From an uncultured Anaerococcus sp. (GTDB lineage: Bacteria; Bacillota; Clostridia; Tissierellales; Peptoniphilaceae): a DNA stretch of 7,603 nt. The position numbers and the translations under genes were made by a program. Below the pieces are notes generated by a model that saw only the letters and a list, made by a program, of their open reading frames with translations, was not told where the DNA came from and searched no databases. Shown here one piece after another: positions 1-6,770 of this stretch. Each line of letters begins with the position of its first letter. Position 1 is the first letter of the stretch. Where the stretch lies: positions 1 through 7,603 of the forward strand of contig NZ_CAMXYR010000060.1 of the NCBI RefSeq assembly GCF_947253225.1. Direction: 5' to 3'.

Positions 1-72
1 TTGTCTTATATCCATAGGCTGGATAATTACCAAGTAATATATTTAGATTTAAACCTTCAAAGCAAAAAGTAA
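1..72 (+). CDS. Possible C-terminal tail of a gene entering from the left edge
   Basis: Frame 1 is open from the first base to a TAA at 70-72 and would encode about 23 residues rich in hydrophobic and polar amino acids (ending LDLNLQSKK). The other two forward frames close sooner, at 33-35 and 13-15. No motif can be recognised in so short a piece, and chance openness over 69 bases is common. I list it only because the edge may cut a real gene. No terminator hairpin follows directly; the nearest is the stem at 293-318. Confidence 0.22.
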   Translation: MSYIHRLDNYQVIYLDLNLQSKK

Positions 73-292
73 AAATTAAGTAAATTTGAAGTGACATTAA
101 TTTGAAAACTTGATAAACAAGCTTAAGAGATATTATATTAAAACAATATTTCCCCGGTACTGGGACTGGGACGGGACTAAAAATTTGAAAACGTCCTATA
201 ATTAGGTGAATTTAGTGGTACTCTAAAAAATAGAATCTAGTATTTTGAATGGTTTGGGATATACTGTACATTTGAAAAAGAAGAATGGGAAT
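73..292. other. AT-rich non-coding stretch with a G-rich patch
   Basis: No credible protein gene is seen on either strand. The stretch is AT-rich with several ATTTGAA copies (for example 83-89, 100-106, 183-189, 269-275). Its one departure is a G-rich patch at 156-176, with three GGG runs separated by 2-3 bases. A TATAAT lies at 197-202 and a TATACT at 260-265, but neither has a recognisable -35 at 16-18 bases or a TGn extension. A promoter for the downstream hairpin block therefore cannot be assigned with confidence. Confidence 0.5.
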
Positions 293-318
293 AAAAAATA
301 TTGCGAGCAATATTTTTT
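293..318. terminator. Perfect inverted repeat with A/T-run arms, terminator-like
   Basis: The arms 293-304 and 307-318 are exact inverted complements. In practice this gives an 11-bp stem closed by a CGAG tetraloop. The outer arm is a run of six A on the left and six T on the right, so the stem could act as an intrinsic terminator in either direction. It could equally be the first helix of the structured RNA block that begins here. The core is only modestly GC-rich, so termination would probably be weak. Confidence 0.45.
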
Positions 319-568
319 ACATTTTCCACCATTTATCAAGGTGCGAAGCACCGCAGAATAAATGGATGAAAACCCTTCTGCAGGGAAGAAAAGCCGACGC
401 GACAAATAGGAGCGTTGGCTTTTCTGATTCGCTAATAGGAGTAGTCCCATCATCTATGGGTGACCGATGCAAAAGCATCGGTCATTTTCGAGACCACTCC
501 GTGGTGGGTCTTCCAAAAGCCAGACGGGCTAGCACAAAACTAAGCGAGAGGCCAAAGGCCTCGAGAGG
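293..568 (+). ncRNA. Candidate structured non-coding RNA (unidentified)
   Basis: About 275 bases hold an unusual density of stems. They are: 293-304/307-318; CCATTTAT 329-336 with 358-365, enclosing GGTGC 340-344/GCACC 348-352 (GAA loop); CCCT 373-376/AGGG 382-385; a 14-bp stem 387-400/412-425; CCCAT 446-450/ATGGG 456-460; a perfect 10-bp stem 461-470/475-484 with AAAA loop; 491-497/504-511 with one bulge; AGCC 518-521/GGCT 527-530; GAGGCC 548-553/GGCCTC 557-562 with AAA loop. GGAGT 438-442 is complementary to ACTCC 496-500, a possible pseudoknot. G+C is clearly higher than in the flanks, which is typical of structured RNA in AT-rich genomes. The open frame 285-581 has no ribosome-binding site and no protein-like character. 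I could not match it to tmRNA, RNase P, a T-box leader, or group I or II introns. An ORF-less IS200/IS605- or HEARO-type RNA element is possible. The strand is uncertain because stems are symmetric; + is chosen for agreement with the neighbours. Confidence 0.55.
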
Positions 569-670
569 ATATTATAGTTAATGACTTCTATAAAATTACG
601 ACGTCAAAAATCAATGGTTACAGAAGATTAAAAACTGTAACTGGGATTAAAATGGGAACATTTTTAAAAA

Positions 671-689
671 AGAATAAATTGAATAATAG
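671..689 (+). repeat. Imperfect direct repeat, copy 1
   Basis: This 19-base segment matches 802-820 at 17 of 19 positions, both containing AGAATAAA and AATAATAG. Similarity continues upstream (GAACATTTTT at 657-666 against GAACGATTTTTTT at 782-794), so the repeated unit is about 35-40 bases with small indels. Low complexity makes chance similarity possible. Confidence 0.35.
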
Positions 690-801
690 TTCGAAATGGT
701 TTAAATTTGGGCAAAAAATCAGATCATAACTTAATGGTGTAAGATAAATCGTGTTGGTAGAAGTAATTGATACTTATTTCAGAACGATTTTTTTGCAAAA
801 G

Positions 802-820
802 AGAATAAACTTAATAATAG
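802..820 (+). repeat. Imperfect direct repeat, copy 2
   Basis: Second copy of the 671-689 unit, 131 bases downstream, with two substitutions in 19 bases and a similar T-rich segment upstream. It lies about 130 bases before the hsdM promoter, too far for a simple operator of that promoter. Confidence 0.35.
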
Positions 821-890
821 CTTAATGTACTTTATACGAGGAAAAAAGTAGACCCTTGTTTTTGAACATATCCCTAAACTTGGACCTAGT

Positions 891-926
891 AGCAGAGTTA
901 GTGTTAAAACTTACTCTGCTTTTTTT
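891..926 (+). terminator. Rho-independent terminator upstream of hsdM
   Basis: AGCAGAGT (891-898) pairs with ACTCTGCT (913-920). After one T-T mismatch, three more pairs (900-902 with 909-911) extend the stem around a six-base loop. A run of T (920-926) follows the stem directly, which is the classic intrinsic terminator layout. No protein gene precedes it, so it probably ends a non-coding transcript from the structured region, or insulates the restriction operon from read-through. The hsdM promoter begins about 20 bases beyond it. Confidence 0.8.
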
Positions 927-945
927 AGCTAAGAATGGGCTTTTT

Positions 946-954
946 TGTTATAAT
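946..954 (+). promoter_or_regulatory. Extended -10 promoter of the hsdMSR operon
   Basis: A consensus TATAAT at 949-954 is preceded by TGT (946-948), the TGn extension that lets sigma-A promoters work with a poor -35. The -35 position (about 926-931) is not consensus. Transcription would start near 961, leaving a leader of only about 16 bases that contains the ribosome-binding site. It sits just after the 891-926 terminator, as expected for an operon promoter. Confidence 0.7.
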
Positions 955-963
955 TATACTAAC

Positions 964-969
964 AAGGAG
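964..969 (+). promoter_or_regulatory. hsdM ribosome-binding site (decides the start)
   Basis: AAGGAG stands 7 bases before the ATG at 977. The upstream in-frame ATG at 935 lies before the -10 box (949-954) and would not be in the main transcript, so 977 is the start. Confidence 0.8.
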
Positions 970-976
970 TGTATAT

Positions 977-2569
977 ATGGAAACTACTATTAATCTTTAC
1001 CAAAAACTATGGCAGGCTTCTGATGATCTCAGGTCTCAGATGGATGCCAATGAATATAAGAACTATTTACTAGGAATAATTTTTTATAAATATCTATCAG
1101 ATAAGATGCTTGATGAGGTTGGCAAGTTACTGGAAGTTGATGATGCTGATCTTAATGAGATTCAAGCTATGTATGAAGAGGAAATGCAAGGAGATGATGC
1201 TGACCTTATTGTTGATGAGCTTAGGAATAAATTTTCCTTTGTAATTTCTCCAGACCATACTTTTACTCACTTTATAAAACAAATCGAAGAAGGCACCTTC
1301 CAGCTAGATGATCTGGGCCAGGCCTTCAATGAAATCGAACGAGCTGACAAGGACTTTAATGGATTGTTTGAAGATATAGACCTCTATTCAAACAAGTTAG
1401 GCAAACTTCCCCAAGAGAAGAACAAACGCATATCAAAGGTTATGAAGCAATTTGCCGAGGTTAACTTTGCCAACTATTCTGGCGATGTCCTTGGTGATGT
1501 TTACGAGTATATGCTAGCAAACTTTGCCTCAGAATCAGGCAAAAAAGCAGGAGAATTCTATACTCCACAGCCAGTATCAAGGCTTATGGCAATGATAGCT
1601 ATGGATGGCAAAGAAGATAAGGCAGGCATAACCGTATTTGACCCTACTCTTGGTTCTGGGTCCTTGCTTTTGAATGTGAGAAACTTCTCCAATGAAGCAA
1701 ATCGCATCAGATACTTTGGTCAGGAGCTAAACAATTCTACCTACAACCTATCTCGAATGAATATGATCCTCCACGACGTGCCATTAGAGTATCAGAGCTT
1801 AAACCAAGGCAACACCCTATCAGATGATTGGCCTGTAGATGAGCCAACCAACTTTGATGCTGTTCTTATGAATCCGCCATATTCAGCCAAGTGGGATGCG
1901 AGCAAGGGATTTTTGGAGGATCCACGCTTTTCTGAATACGGAGTCCTCCCACCAAAATCAAGGGCAGACTTTGCCTTCCTCCTCCATGGTTTCTACCATT
2001 TGAAAAACACAGGAACTATGGCAATCCTTCTTCCACATGGTGTACTCTTTAGGTCTGGGGCAGAGGAAAAGATTAGAAAAATCATGCTAGAAAATGGATC
2101 AATAGATGCTGTTATTGGTCTTGCTCCAAATCTATTCTACTCTACAGGAATCCCAGTAAGTCTCATAATACTAAGGAAAGATAAGACCGATAGAAGTGTT
2201 TATTTTATAGATGCAAGCGAAGAATTTGTCAAAAAAGGTAACAAAAATGAGCTAACCGAGGAAAATATCCAAAAAATATACAAGGCCCTAAGGTCTAGGG
2301 AAGAAATAGACAAATTCGCCCACCTAGCCAAGTTTGAAGAGATAGAAGAAAATGGCTTCAACCTAAATATTCCAAGATATGTGGACACCTTCCAAGAAGA
2401 AGATCCCATAGACTTAGCAGAAGTATCAAAGGATATCAAGGCTATTAATGATGAAGCCGATAAGCTCAAAGCAGAAATCCTAGCTGATATGAAAAACCTT
2501 GTGGCAAATACAGATGAGGCCAAGGCAGAGCTAACAGGATTTATGGAAATCCTTGGAGGAGACCTATGA
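977..2569 (+). CDS. hsdM: Type I restriction-modification system, DNA methyltransferase subunit HsdM
   Basis: This is the modification subunit of a type I R-M enzyme. It transfers a methyl group from S-adenosylmethionine to N6 of adenine in the target chosen by HsdS. It forms the M2S methyltransferase and, with HsdR, the restriction complex. The product is 530 residues from ATG 977, close to the roughly 520 residues of EcoR124I HsdM. A helical N-terminal HsdM_N-type domain (about 1-160) contains the characteristic LYQKLWQASDDLR opening. It is followed by GEFYTP (192-197), the SAM-binding motif I DPTLGSGS (222-229) and the catalytic motif IV NPPY (299-302) of gamma-class N6-adenine methyltransferases. 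The C-terminus (about 490-530) is a charged helix of the sort that packs on HsdS. All key motifs are present, so the gene looks intact. Its stop overlaps the hsdS start by 4 bases (ATGA), implying coupled translation. The family call is firm; the type IC placement is by remembered motif similarity. Confidence 0.96.
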   Translation: METTINLYQKLWQASDDLRSQMDANEYKNYLLGIIFYKYLSDKMLDEVGKLLEVDDADLNEIQAMYEEEMQGDDADLIVDELRNKFSFVISPDHTFTHFIKQIEEGTFQLDDLGQAFNEIERADKDFNGLFEDIDLYSNKLGKLPQEKNKRISKVMKQFAEVNFANYSGDVLGDVYEYMLANFASESGKKAGEFYTPQPVSRLMAMIAMDGKEDKAGITVFDPTLGSGSLLLNVRNFSNEANRIRYFGQELNNSTYNLSRMNMILHDVPLEYQSLNQGNTLSDDWPVDEPTNFDAVLMNPPYSAKWDASKGFLEDPRFSEYGVLPPKSRADFAFLLHGFYHLKNTGTMAILLPHGVLFRSGAEEKIRKIMLENGSIDAVIGLAPNLFYSTGIPVSLIILRKDKTDRSVYFIDASEEFVKKGNKNELTEENIQKIYKALRSREEIDKFAHLAKFEEIEENGFNLNIPRYVDTFQEEDPIDLAEVSKDIKAINDEADKLKAEILADMKNLVANTDEAKAELTGFMEILGGDL

Positions 2570-3732
2570 GAAAGGTGCCAGAGATAAGGTTTGCTGGTTT
2601 TGATGGGGAGTGGGAAGAGAAGAAGATTTCAACAATTGCAAAATTTTCTAAAGGAAAGGGATATTCAAAAAACGATCTAACTAACGGAAAATATCCGATA
2701 TATTTATACGGACAAATGTATACAAATTATAAAAGTCAAATAAACGAAGTAGAAACTTATACGGATAGTATTAAAGTGAATTCTATTTTAAGTAAAGGAA
2801 ATGAAGTACTAATTCCATCATCCGGTGAAACTGCGGAAGATTTAGCTAGAGCTTCCCATATGAATATTTCTAATGTATTATTAGGAGGAGATTTAAATAT
2901 TATTGAGCCAAATGATGGTGTAAATTCTCATTTTTTAGCATTAGAGTTATCTAATGGAAGCGTAAAACAATCATTATCAAAGAAAGCTCAAGGAAAATCA
3001 GTTGTACATTTATACAATACAGATATAAAAAATCAAAAAATCAACTATCCAGTTATTGAAGAACAAGAAAAAATCGGAGACTTGTTTAAAAAGATTGATG
3101 ACCTAATCGAAATCCAAGAAGGCAAAGTTGCCAAGATGGAAGATCTCAAAAAATCCATGCTCCAAAAAATGTTCCCTAAGAAAGATGAACTTGTCCCTGA
3201 ATTTAGGTTTGATGGTTTTGAGGGGGGATGGAATACGAAAGCATTAGGAGACTTATCGGAAATATCTACAGGTAAATTGGATGCTAATGCTATGGTTCCT
3301 GGCGGTGAGTATGATTTTTATACATCTGGAATAGAAAAATATAAAATTGATAATTATGCATTTGAGGGACCATCTATAACAGTGGCTGGAAATGGTGCTA
3401 CAGTGGGTTACATGCATTTAGCAGATGGAAAATTTAATGCATATCAAAGAACTTATGTAATCCAAAAAATAAAAGGAGATAGGATTTTTATTTTTTATCA
3501 AATACAATCCAAATTGCCTAGAAAGATACATGAGGAATCCAGACAAGGAAATATACCTTATATTGTTATGAATATGTTAACGGATTTATATTTAGATGTA
3601 CCAGAAATTGAAGAACAAGAAAAAATAGGCCAATTCTTTAAAAACCTAGACACCCAAATCGAAAACGAAGAAAAGTTACTAGAATCATATAAGTGTATGA
3701 AAAAGTCCCTCCTCCAAAAGATGTTTGTATAG
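2566..3732 (+). CDS. hsdS: Type I restriction-modification system, specificity subunit HsdS
   Basis: This is the DNA-recognition subunit (388 residues). It sets the bipartite target sequence for methylation and cleavage. The two-fold layout is plain: EIRFAGFDGEW (6-16) opens half one and EFRFDGFEGGW (212-222) opens half two. IEEQEKIG occurs at 164-171 and again at 348-355. Each is followed by a helical spacer ending in LQKMF. Target-recognition domain 1 spans about 20-160 and domain 2 about 225-345; domain 2 contains the common STGKLDANA and FNAYQRTYV signatures. The helical conserved regions set the spacing between half-sites and bind HsdM. A GGAGGAG ribosome-binding site (2555-2561) lies inside hsdM. 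The recognition domains are more AT-rich, with different codon choice from hsdM and hsdR, while the conserved regions match the operon. That fits domain exchange by recombination. The actual target sequence cannot be read from here. Confidence 0.95.
   Translation: MRKVPEIRFAGFDGEWEEKKISTIAKFSKGKGYSKNDLTNGKYPIYLYGQMYTNYKSQINEVETYTDSIKVNSILSKGNEVLIPSSGETAEDLARASHMNISNVLLGGDLNIIEPNDGVNSHFLALELSNGSVKQSLSKKAQGKSVVHLYNTDIKNQKINYPVIEEQEKIGDLFKKIDDLIEIQEGKVAKMEDLKKSMLQKMFPKKDELVPEFRFDGFEGGWNTKALGDLSEISTGKLDANAMVPGGEYDFYTSGIEKYKIDNYAFEGPSITVAGNGATVGYMHLADGKFNAYQRTYVIQKIKGDRIFIFYQIQSKLPRKIHEESRQGNIPYIVMNMLTDLYLDVPEIEEQEKIGQFFKNLDTQIENEEKLLESYKCMKKSLLQKMFV
3055..3074 (+). repeat. Direct repeat within hsdS, copy 1 (central conserved region)
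   Basis: Twenty bases here are identical to 3607-3626, both encoding the IEEQEKI segment of a conserved helical spacer. The copies are 552 bases apart, in frame with each other, and bracket the second recognition domain. Weaker matches follow, for example CTCCAAAA(A/G)ATGTT near the end of each spacer. Confidence 0.9.
3607..3626 (+). repeat. Direct repeat within hsdS, copy 2 (C-terminal conserved region)
   Basis: Identical at 20 of 20 bases to 3055-3074. Homologous repeats of this kind let recognition domains be lost, swapped or acquired by recombination while the reading frame is kept. Confidence 0.9.
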
Positions 3733-3735
3733 GAG
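3731..3735 (+). promoter_or_regulatory. hsdR ribosome-binding site overlapping the hsdS stop
   Basis: AGGAG shares two bases with the hsdS TAG (3730-3732) and sits 5 bases before the ATG at 3741. This selects 3741 over the in-frame ATG at 3693, which lies inside hsdS and has no ribosome-binding site. It suggests that hsdR is translated by ribosomes finishing hsdS. Confidence 0.8.
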
Positions 3736-3740
3736 ATATT

Positions 3741-6700
3741 ATGGTAGAGATAAAATTTGATGATGAATTAAAATTGGAAAAAGACCTGATCAACCAGCTT
3801 ATTTCCGGCAAGAGCCAATGGACATATGAGCCAGCTATCAAGACCCATGAGGACCTTTGGAATAACTTTAGGAAAATCCTTGAGATTAACAACAAGTCAG
3901 TCCTTGCCGACTATCCTTTGACTGATTCTGAGTTTCGTCAGATTCAAAATGCCATGACTTTTTCTTCCTTTTATGAGGCGGGCAAGTTCTTGGTTGGGGA
4001 AAATGGCATAGCTAAAATTTTACTCCAGAGAGAAGATTCAAGCCTTGGCAAGGTCAGTCTTGTAGTTTTCAAGAGGGAGGATGTGGCAGGTGGGTCTTCT
4101 GTCTATCAGATTATCAACCAATTTGTCGCCCCAAAGACCATGGGTCTTGACCAAAACGCCCGTTTTGATGTTACACTTCTCATAAATGGACTTCCTCTTA
4201 TCCAAATAGAGCTAAAGAAGAGATCAGTTTCTCACATGGATGCCTACAATCAAATCAAAAACTACATAGCAACTGATAAGTATAGGGGACTTTTTTCCTG
4301 CCTCCAATGCTTTGTAATATCCAATGGGACGACTACCAGATACATTGCTGCCAATACTGATACTAAGCTTAACAAAAAGTTTCTAACCAGATGGAATGAC
4401 AGGGACAACCATCCAGTAGATGACCTCTTTGGCTTTGCTAGAGATGTCCTTTCTATTCCCCAAGCCCACCAACTAATCAGCCACTACAGTGTGCTGGATA
4501 ATGATGGGGAAAATATCATCCTCCTCCGTCCTTATCAAATCCACGCCATCAAGGCCCTAAAAGAAGCTGCAAGTAAGCATGAGTCTGGTTATGTCTGGCA
4601 TACAACTGGTTCTGGTAAAACCTTAACTTCCTACAAGGCTAGCAGAAATCTCTATCAGATTCCAAGGATTGAAAAAACTATATTTATAGTAGATAGGGTC
4701 GATCTTGACCAGCAAACCACATCGTCATTTTTGGCCTATGCGGCAAACGATACGGTCGATATAGAATCGACTGACAATGTCAAAAATTTGAAATCTCATC
4801 TCCTATCAGATGATAGGTCTGTGGTGGTGACTACTGTCCAAAAGCTTAACTATATGATTAATAACAGGGATAAGTGGTTAACAGATAGTCAGGTAAGTAA
4901 GCTTAGGAAACTAGAAATAGCCTTCGTTATAGATGAGTGCCACAGGGCTATATCCCCATCCCAGCAAAATATTTTGAAGAAATTTTTCATCAATTCCTTG
5001 TGGTATGGCTTTACTGGTACGCCAATTTTTGCAGAAAACAAAAAGGCTGCTGTGGGAGATTTGCCACAGACTACAGAAGAACAATTTGGTAAAAGGCTTC
5101 ACGAGTATACAGTCAAGGAAGCCATAGGCGATGGGGCAGTGCTAGGCTTTCAAGTAGAAAATATGGATACGATTGGCGAAAGTGTATATGACATAGTGGC
5201 AAATGTTAAGCCAGCTATGGATGTTTACAAATACGAGAGAGAGGACCTAGAGCCATATATACCAGACAAGGTTTATGAAAATGATGAATACAAGCTTGCT
5301 GTCATAGATAAAATCATTAATGGAATGGCCAGAAGATTTGCCCTAGATAGGGGCAGGGGCAAGACCTATGGAGCCATACTTACCACATCATCTATCAAGG
5401 ATGCTAAGGATTATTATAGGCTCTTTAGACAAGTGATTGAGGGTAGGTCTGATGTAAAAGTTTCTGATAGGATCAAGTCTATGGTGGCTGATTTTCCAAA
5501 GGTAACCATGACATATTCTATTGTAGAAAATGATGAAAGCACCACAGAAAACAAGGAAGCTATGAAAGAAGCCTTGGCTTACTATAATGAGGAATATGGA
5601 ATGAGTTTCTCCTTAGAAACCATAGGCTCCTACAACCGCAACCTAAACGAAAGGCTTGCCAGGAAAAAGGATAAGTACAAGTCTAGGGCTGAGCAGGTGG
5701 ATATAGTTATAGTGGTCGATAGGCTCTTGACAGGATTTGACTCACCTAGTATGTCTCTACTTTTGATAGACAGGGCTCCTATGACTCCTCAAGGGCTTAT
5801 CCAAGCATTTTCTAGGACCAACAGACTCTATGATGAGCGCAAGGCCTATGGGCAGATAATAACATTTAGGACTCCAAAAGCCTATGAAGAAGCGATCGAA
5901 AATGCCTTCAAACTCTACTCAAATGGTGGGGAAAACTATGTGACTGCACCAAGCTATCAAGAATCCAAGGAGAAATTTGACCAAAGCATAAAAGAACTAT
6001 TGACCTATGATTTAGTAGAAAGTCCAGAGATTGAGTACGGCATAGAAAAAATGGTTGAATTTGTTTCGGTCTTTCAAAAATTCGACAAGGCCAATGCAGC
6101 TGTAATGGTCTACAGTGAATATGAAGAGGATGAAGAATATTACAAAAATGCTATAGATAAGAAAACCTTGGAAAAGTATTTTGACCAATATAATTATATA
6201 AAAGCCTTGCTTCCAAAAACGGATGAAACAAACATCAATCTTCCACTAGACCTGTACTATGAACCAATATCAATCCACCAAGGAACTATAGACTACAATT
6301 ATTTAGCAAGCCTCATGCAAGAAAAGGCTAAAAATAGGTCAAGTAACGATGCAAAACAAGATAGTGAAATAGAAAAAACTATAGAAGAACTAGCAAAAAC
6401 CAACCCAGAAAAAGCAGAAATCTATAGAGAAATTTATCAAGAAATGACAAAAGATCCAGACAAATTTGTAGATCAAAATATCGAAGAGTTGGCAAGAATT
6501 AAAATAAATCAAATCATAGAAGAAAAAATAAACAAATTCGCCGACCACTACAAGGTAAAGGTAGACGACTTGGTATTTTACACTATCAACTACAAAGACA
6601 AAAAGGAAAACAACAAGCCTCTAGGAGAAGACGACCTAATAAAAAATGCAGACAAAGACGCCTACAACGAGGTAAATGAAGATGAGATTAGCTTGCTGAG

Positions 6701-6770
6701 ATATAGGAAGCTAATAAGGACTGCCGCGGCTGATTTTGTGGAGGAGGAAGTGCTGGGGTACTTGGACTAG
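3741..6770 (+). CDS. hsdR: Type I restriction-modification system, restriction subunit HsdR
   Basis: This is the ATP-dependent translocase and endonuclease of the type I complex, 1009 residues (EcoR124I HsdR is about 1038). The N-terminal nuclease domain has the PD-(D/E)xK layout D143, E157, K159 in FDVTLLINGLPLIQIELKKR, with the same D-to-E spacing as EcoR124I. The superfamily 2 helicase motor follows. It has Walker A TTGSGKT (288-294), the DECH box (398-401), motif III FTGTP (424-428), motif V TGFDSP (about 664-669) and motif VI QAFSRTNR (688-695). The remainder (about 780-1009) is a charged helical region of the kind that joins HsdR to the M2S core. All catalytic residues are present and no frame break is seen, so restriction should be functional. 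It is last in the operon, 8 bases after hsdS, with no promoter of its own visible. No terminator hairpin is evident after its stop. Confidence 0.96.
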   Translation: MVEIKFDDELKLEKDLINQLISGKSQWTYEPAIKTHEDLWNNFRKILEINNKSVLADYPLTDSEFRQIQNAMTFSSFYEAGKFLVGENGIAKILLQREDSSLGKVSLVVFKREDVAGGSSVYQIINQFVAPKTMGLDQNARFDVTLLINGLPLIQIELKKRSVSHMDAYNQIKNYIATDKYRGLFSCLQCFVISNGTTTRYIAANTDTKLNKKFLTRWNDRDNHPVDDLFGFARDVLSIPQAHQLISHYSVLDNDGENIILLRPYQIHAIKALKEAASKHESGYVWHTTGSGKTLTSYKASRNLYQIPRIEKTIFIVDRVDLDQQTTSSFLAYAANDTVDIESTDNVKNLKSHLLSDDRSVVVTTVQKLNYMINNRDKWLTDSQVSKLRKLEIAFVIDECHRAISPSQQNILKKFFINSLWYGFTGTPIFAENKKAAVGDLPQTTEEQFGKRLHEYTVKEAIGDGAVLGFQVENMDTIGESVYDIVANVKPAMDVYKYEREDLEPYIPDKVYENDEYKLAVIDKIINGMARRFALDRGRGKTYGAILTTSSIKDAKDYYRLFRQVIEGRSDVKVSDRIKSMVADFPKVTMTYSIVENDESTTENKEAMKEALAYYNEEYGMSFSLETIGSYNRNLNERLARKKDKYKSRAEQVDIVIVVDRLLTGFDSPSMSLLLIDRAPMTPQGLIQAFSRTNRLYDERKAYGQIITFRTPKAYEEAIENAFKLYSNGGENYVTAPSYQESKEKFDQSIKELLTYDLVESPEIEYGIEKMVEFVSVFQKFDKANAAVMVYSEYEEDEEYYKNAIDKKTLEKYFDQYNYIKALLPKTDETNINLPLDLYYEPISIHQGTIDYNYLASLMQEKAKNRSSNDAKQDSEIEKTIEELAKTNPEKAEIYREIYQEMTKDPDKFVDQNIEELARIKINQIIEEKINKFADHYKVKVDDLVFYTINYKDKKENNKPLGEDDLIKNADKDAYNEVNEDEISLLRYRKLIRTAAADFVEEEVLGYLD

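Larger units (their letters stand above)
585..890. other. AT-rich non-coding stretch before the operon terminator
   Basis: I see no protein gene here. One hairpin is visible (GTTACAG 617-623 with CTGTAAC 635-641, 11-base loop). An imperfect direct repeat is at 671-689 and 802-820. The rest is AT-rich and featureless. It may be the 3' part of a transcript that starts upstream and ends at the 891-926 terminator, or decayed sequence. Confidence 0.5.

Noticed and set aside
260..265. TATACT as promoter of the hairpin block
   Set aside because: The only -35-like hexamer nearby (TTGAAT 245-250) is just 9 bases away, and there is no TGn extension.
223..453. 76-codon reverse-strand frame over the same block
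   Set aside because: It lacks a convincing start signal, its residues are low-complexity (runs of F and L), and it overlaps the structured region.
293..568. CRISPR array or tandem-repeat antitoxin RNA
   Set aside because: The stems differ from one another and there is no regular repeat-spacer period, so neither a CRISPR array nor a type III toxin-antitoxin repeat RNA fits.
293..568. Retron ncRNA or group II intron
   Set aside because: No reverse transcriptase is in the window, no long msd-type hairpin is seen, and I could not find a domain V-like motif or a GUGYG start.
285..581. 98-codon open frame across the hairpin block
   Set aside because: It has no ribosome-binding site, its composition follows the hairpins rather than protein-coding bias, and no recognisable domain is seen. 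Openness is explained by the local G+C rise.
935..976. Upstream extension of hsdM to ATG 935
   Set aside because: The extra 14 residues are hydrophobic and not part of the HsdM family. The -10 box lies inside this segment, and AAGGAG is correctly placed only for ATG 977.
2200..2523. Reverse-strand frame opposite hsdM
   Set aside because: It is the antisense shadow of a well-supported gene, with serine/leucine-rich sequence typical of such shadows. The same applies to the reverse frames at 3638-3895 and 4911-5102.
3693..3740. Upstream extension of hsdR to ATG 3693
   Set aside because: It lies within the conserved end of hsdS and has no ribosome-binding site. ATG 3741 has AGGAG at the right distance.
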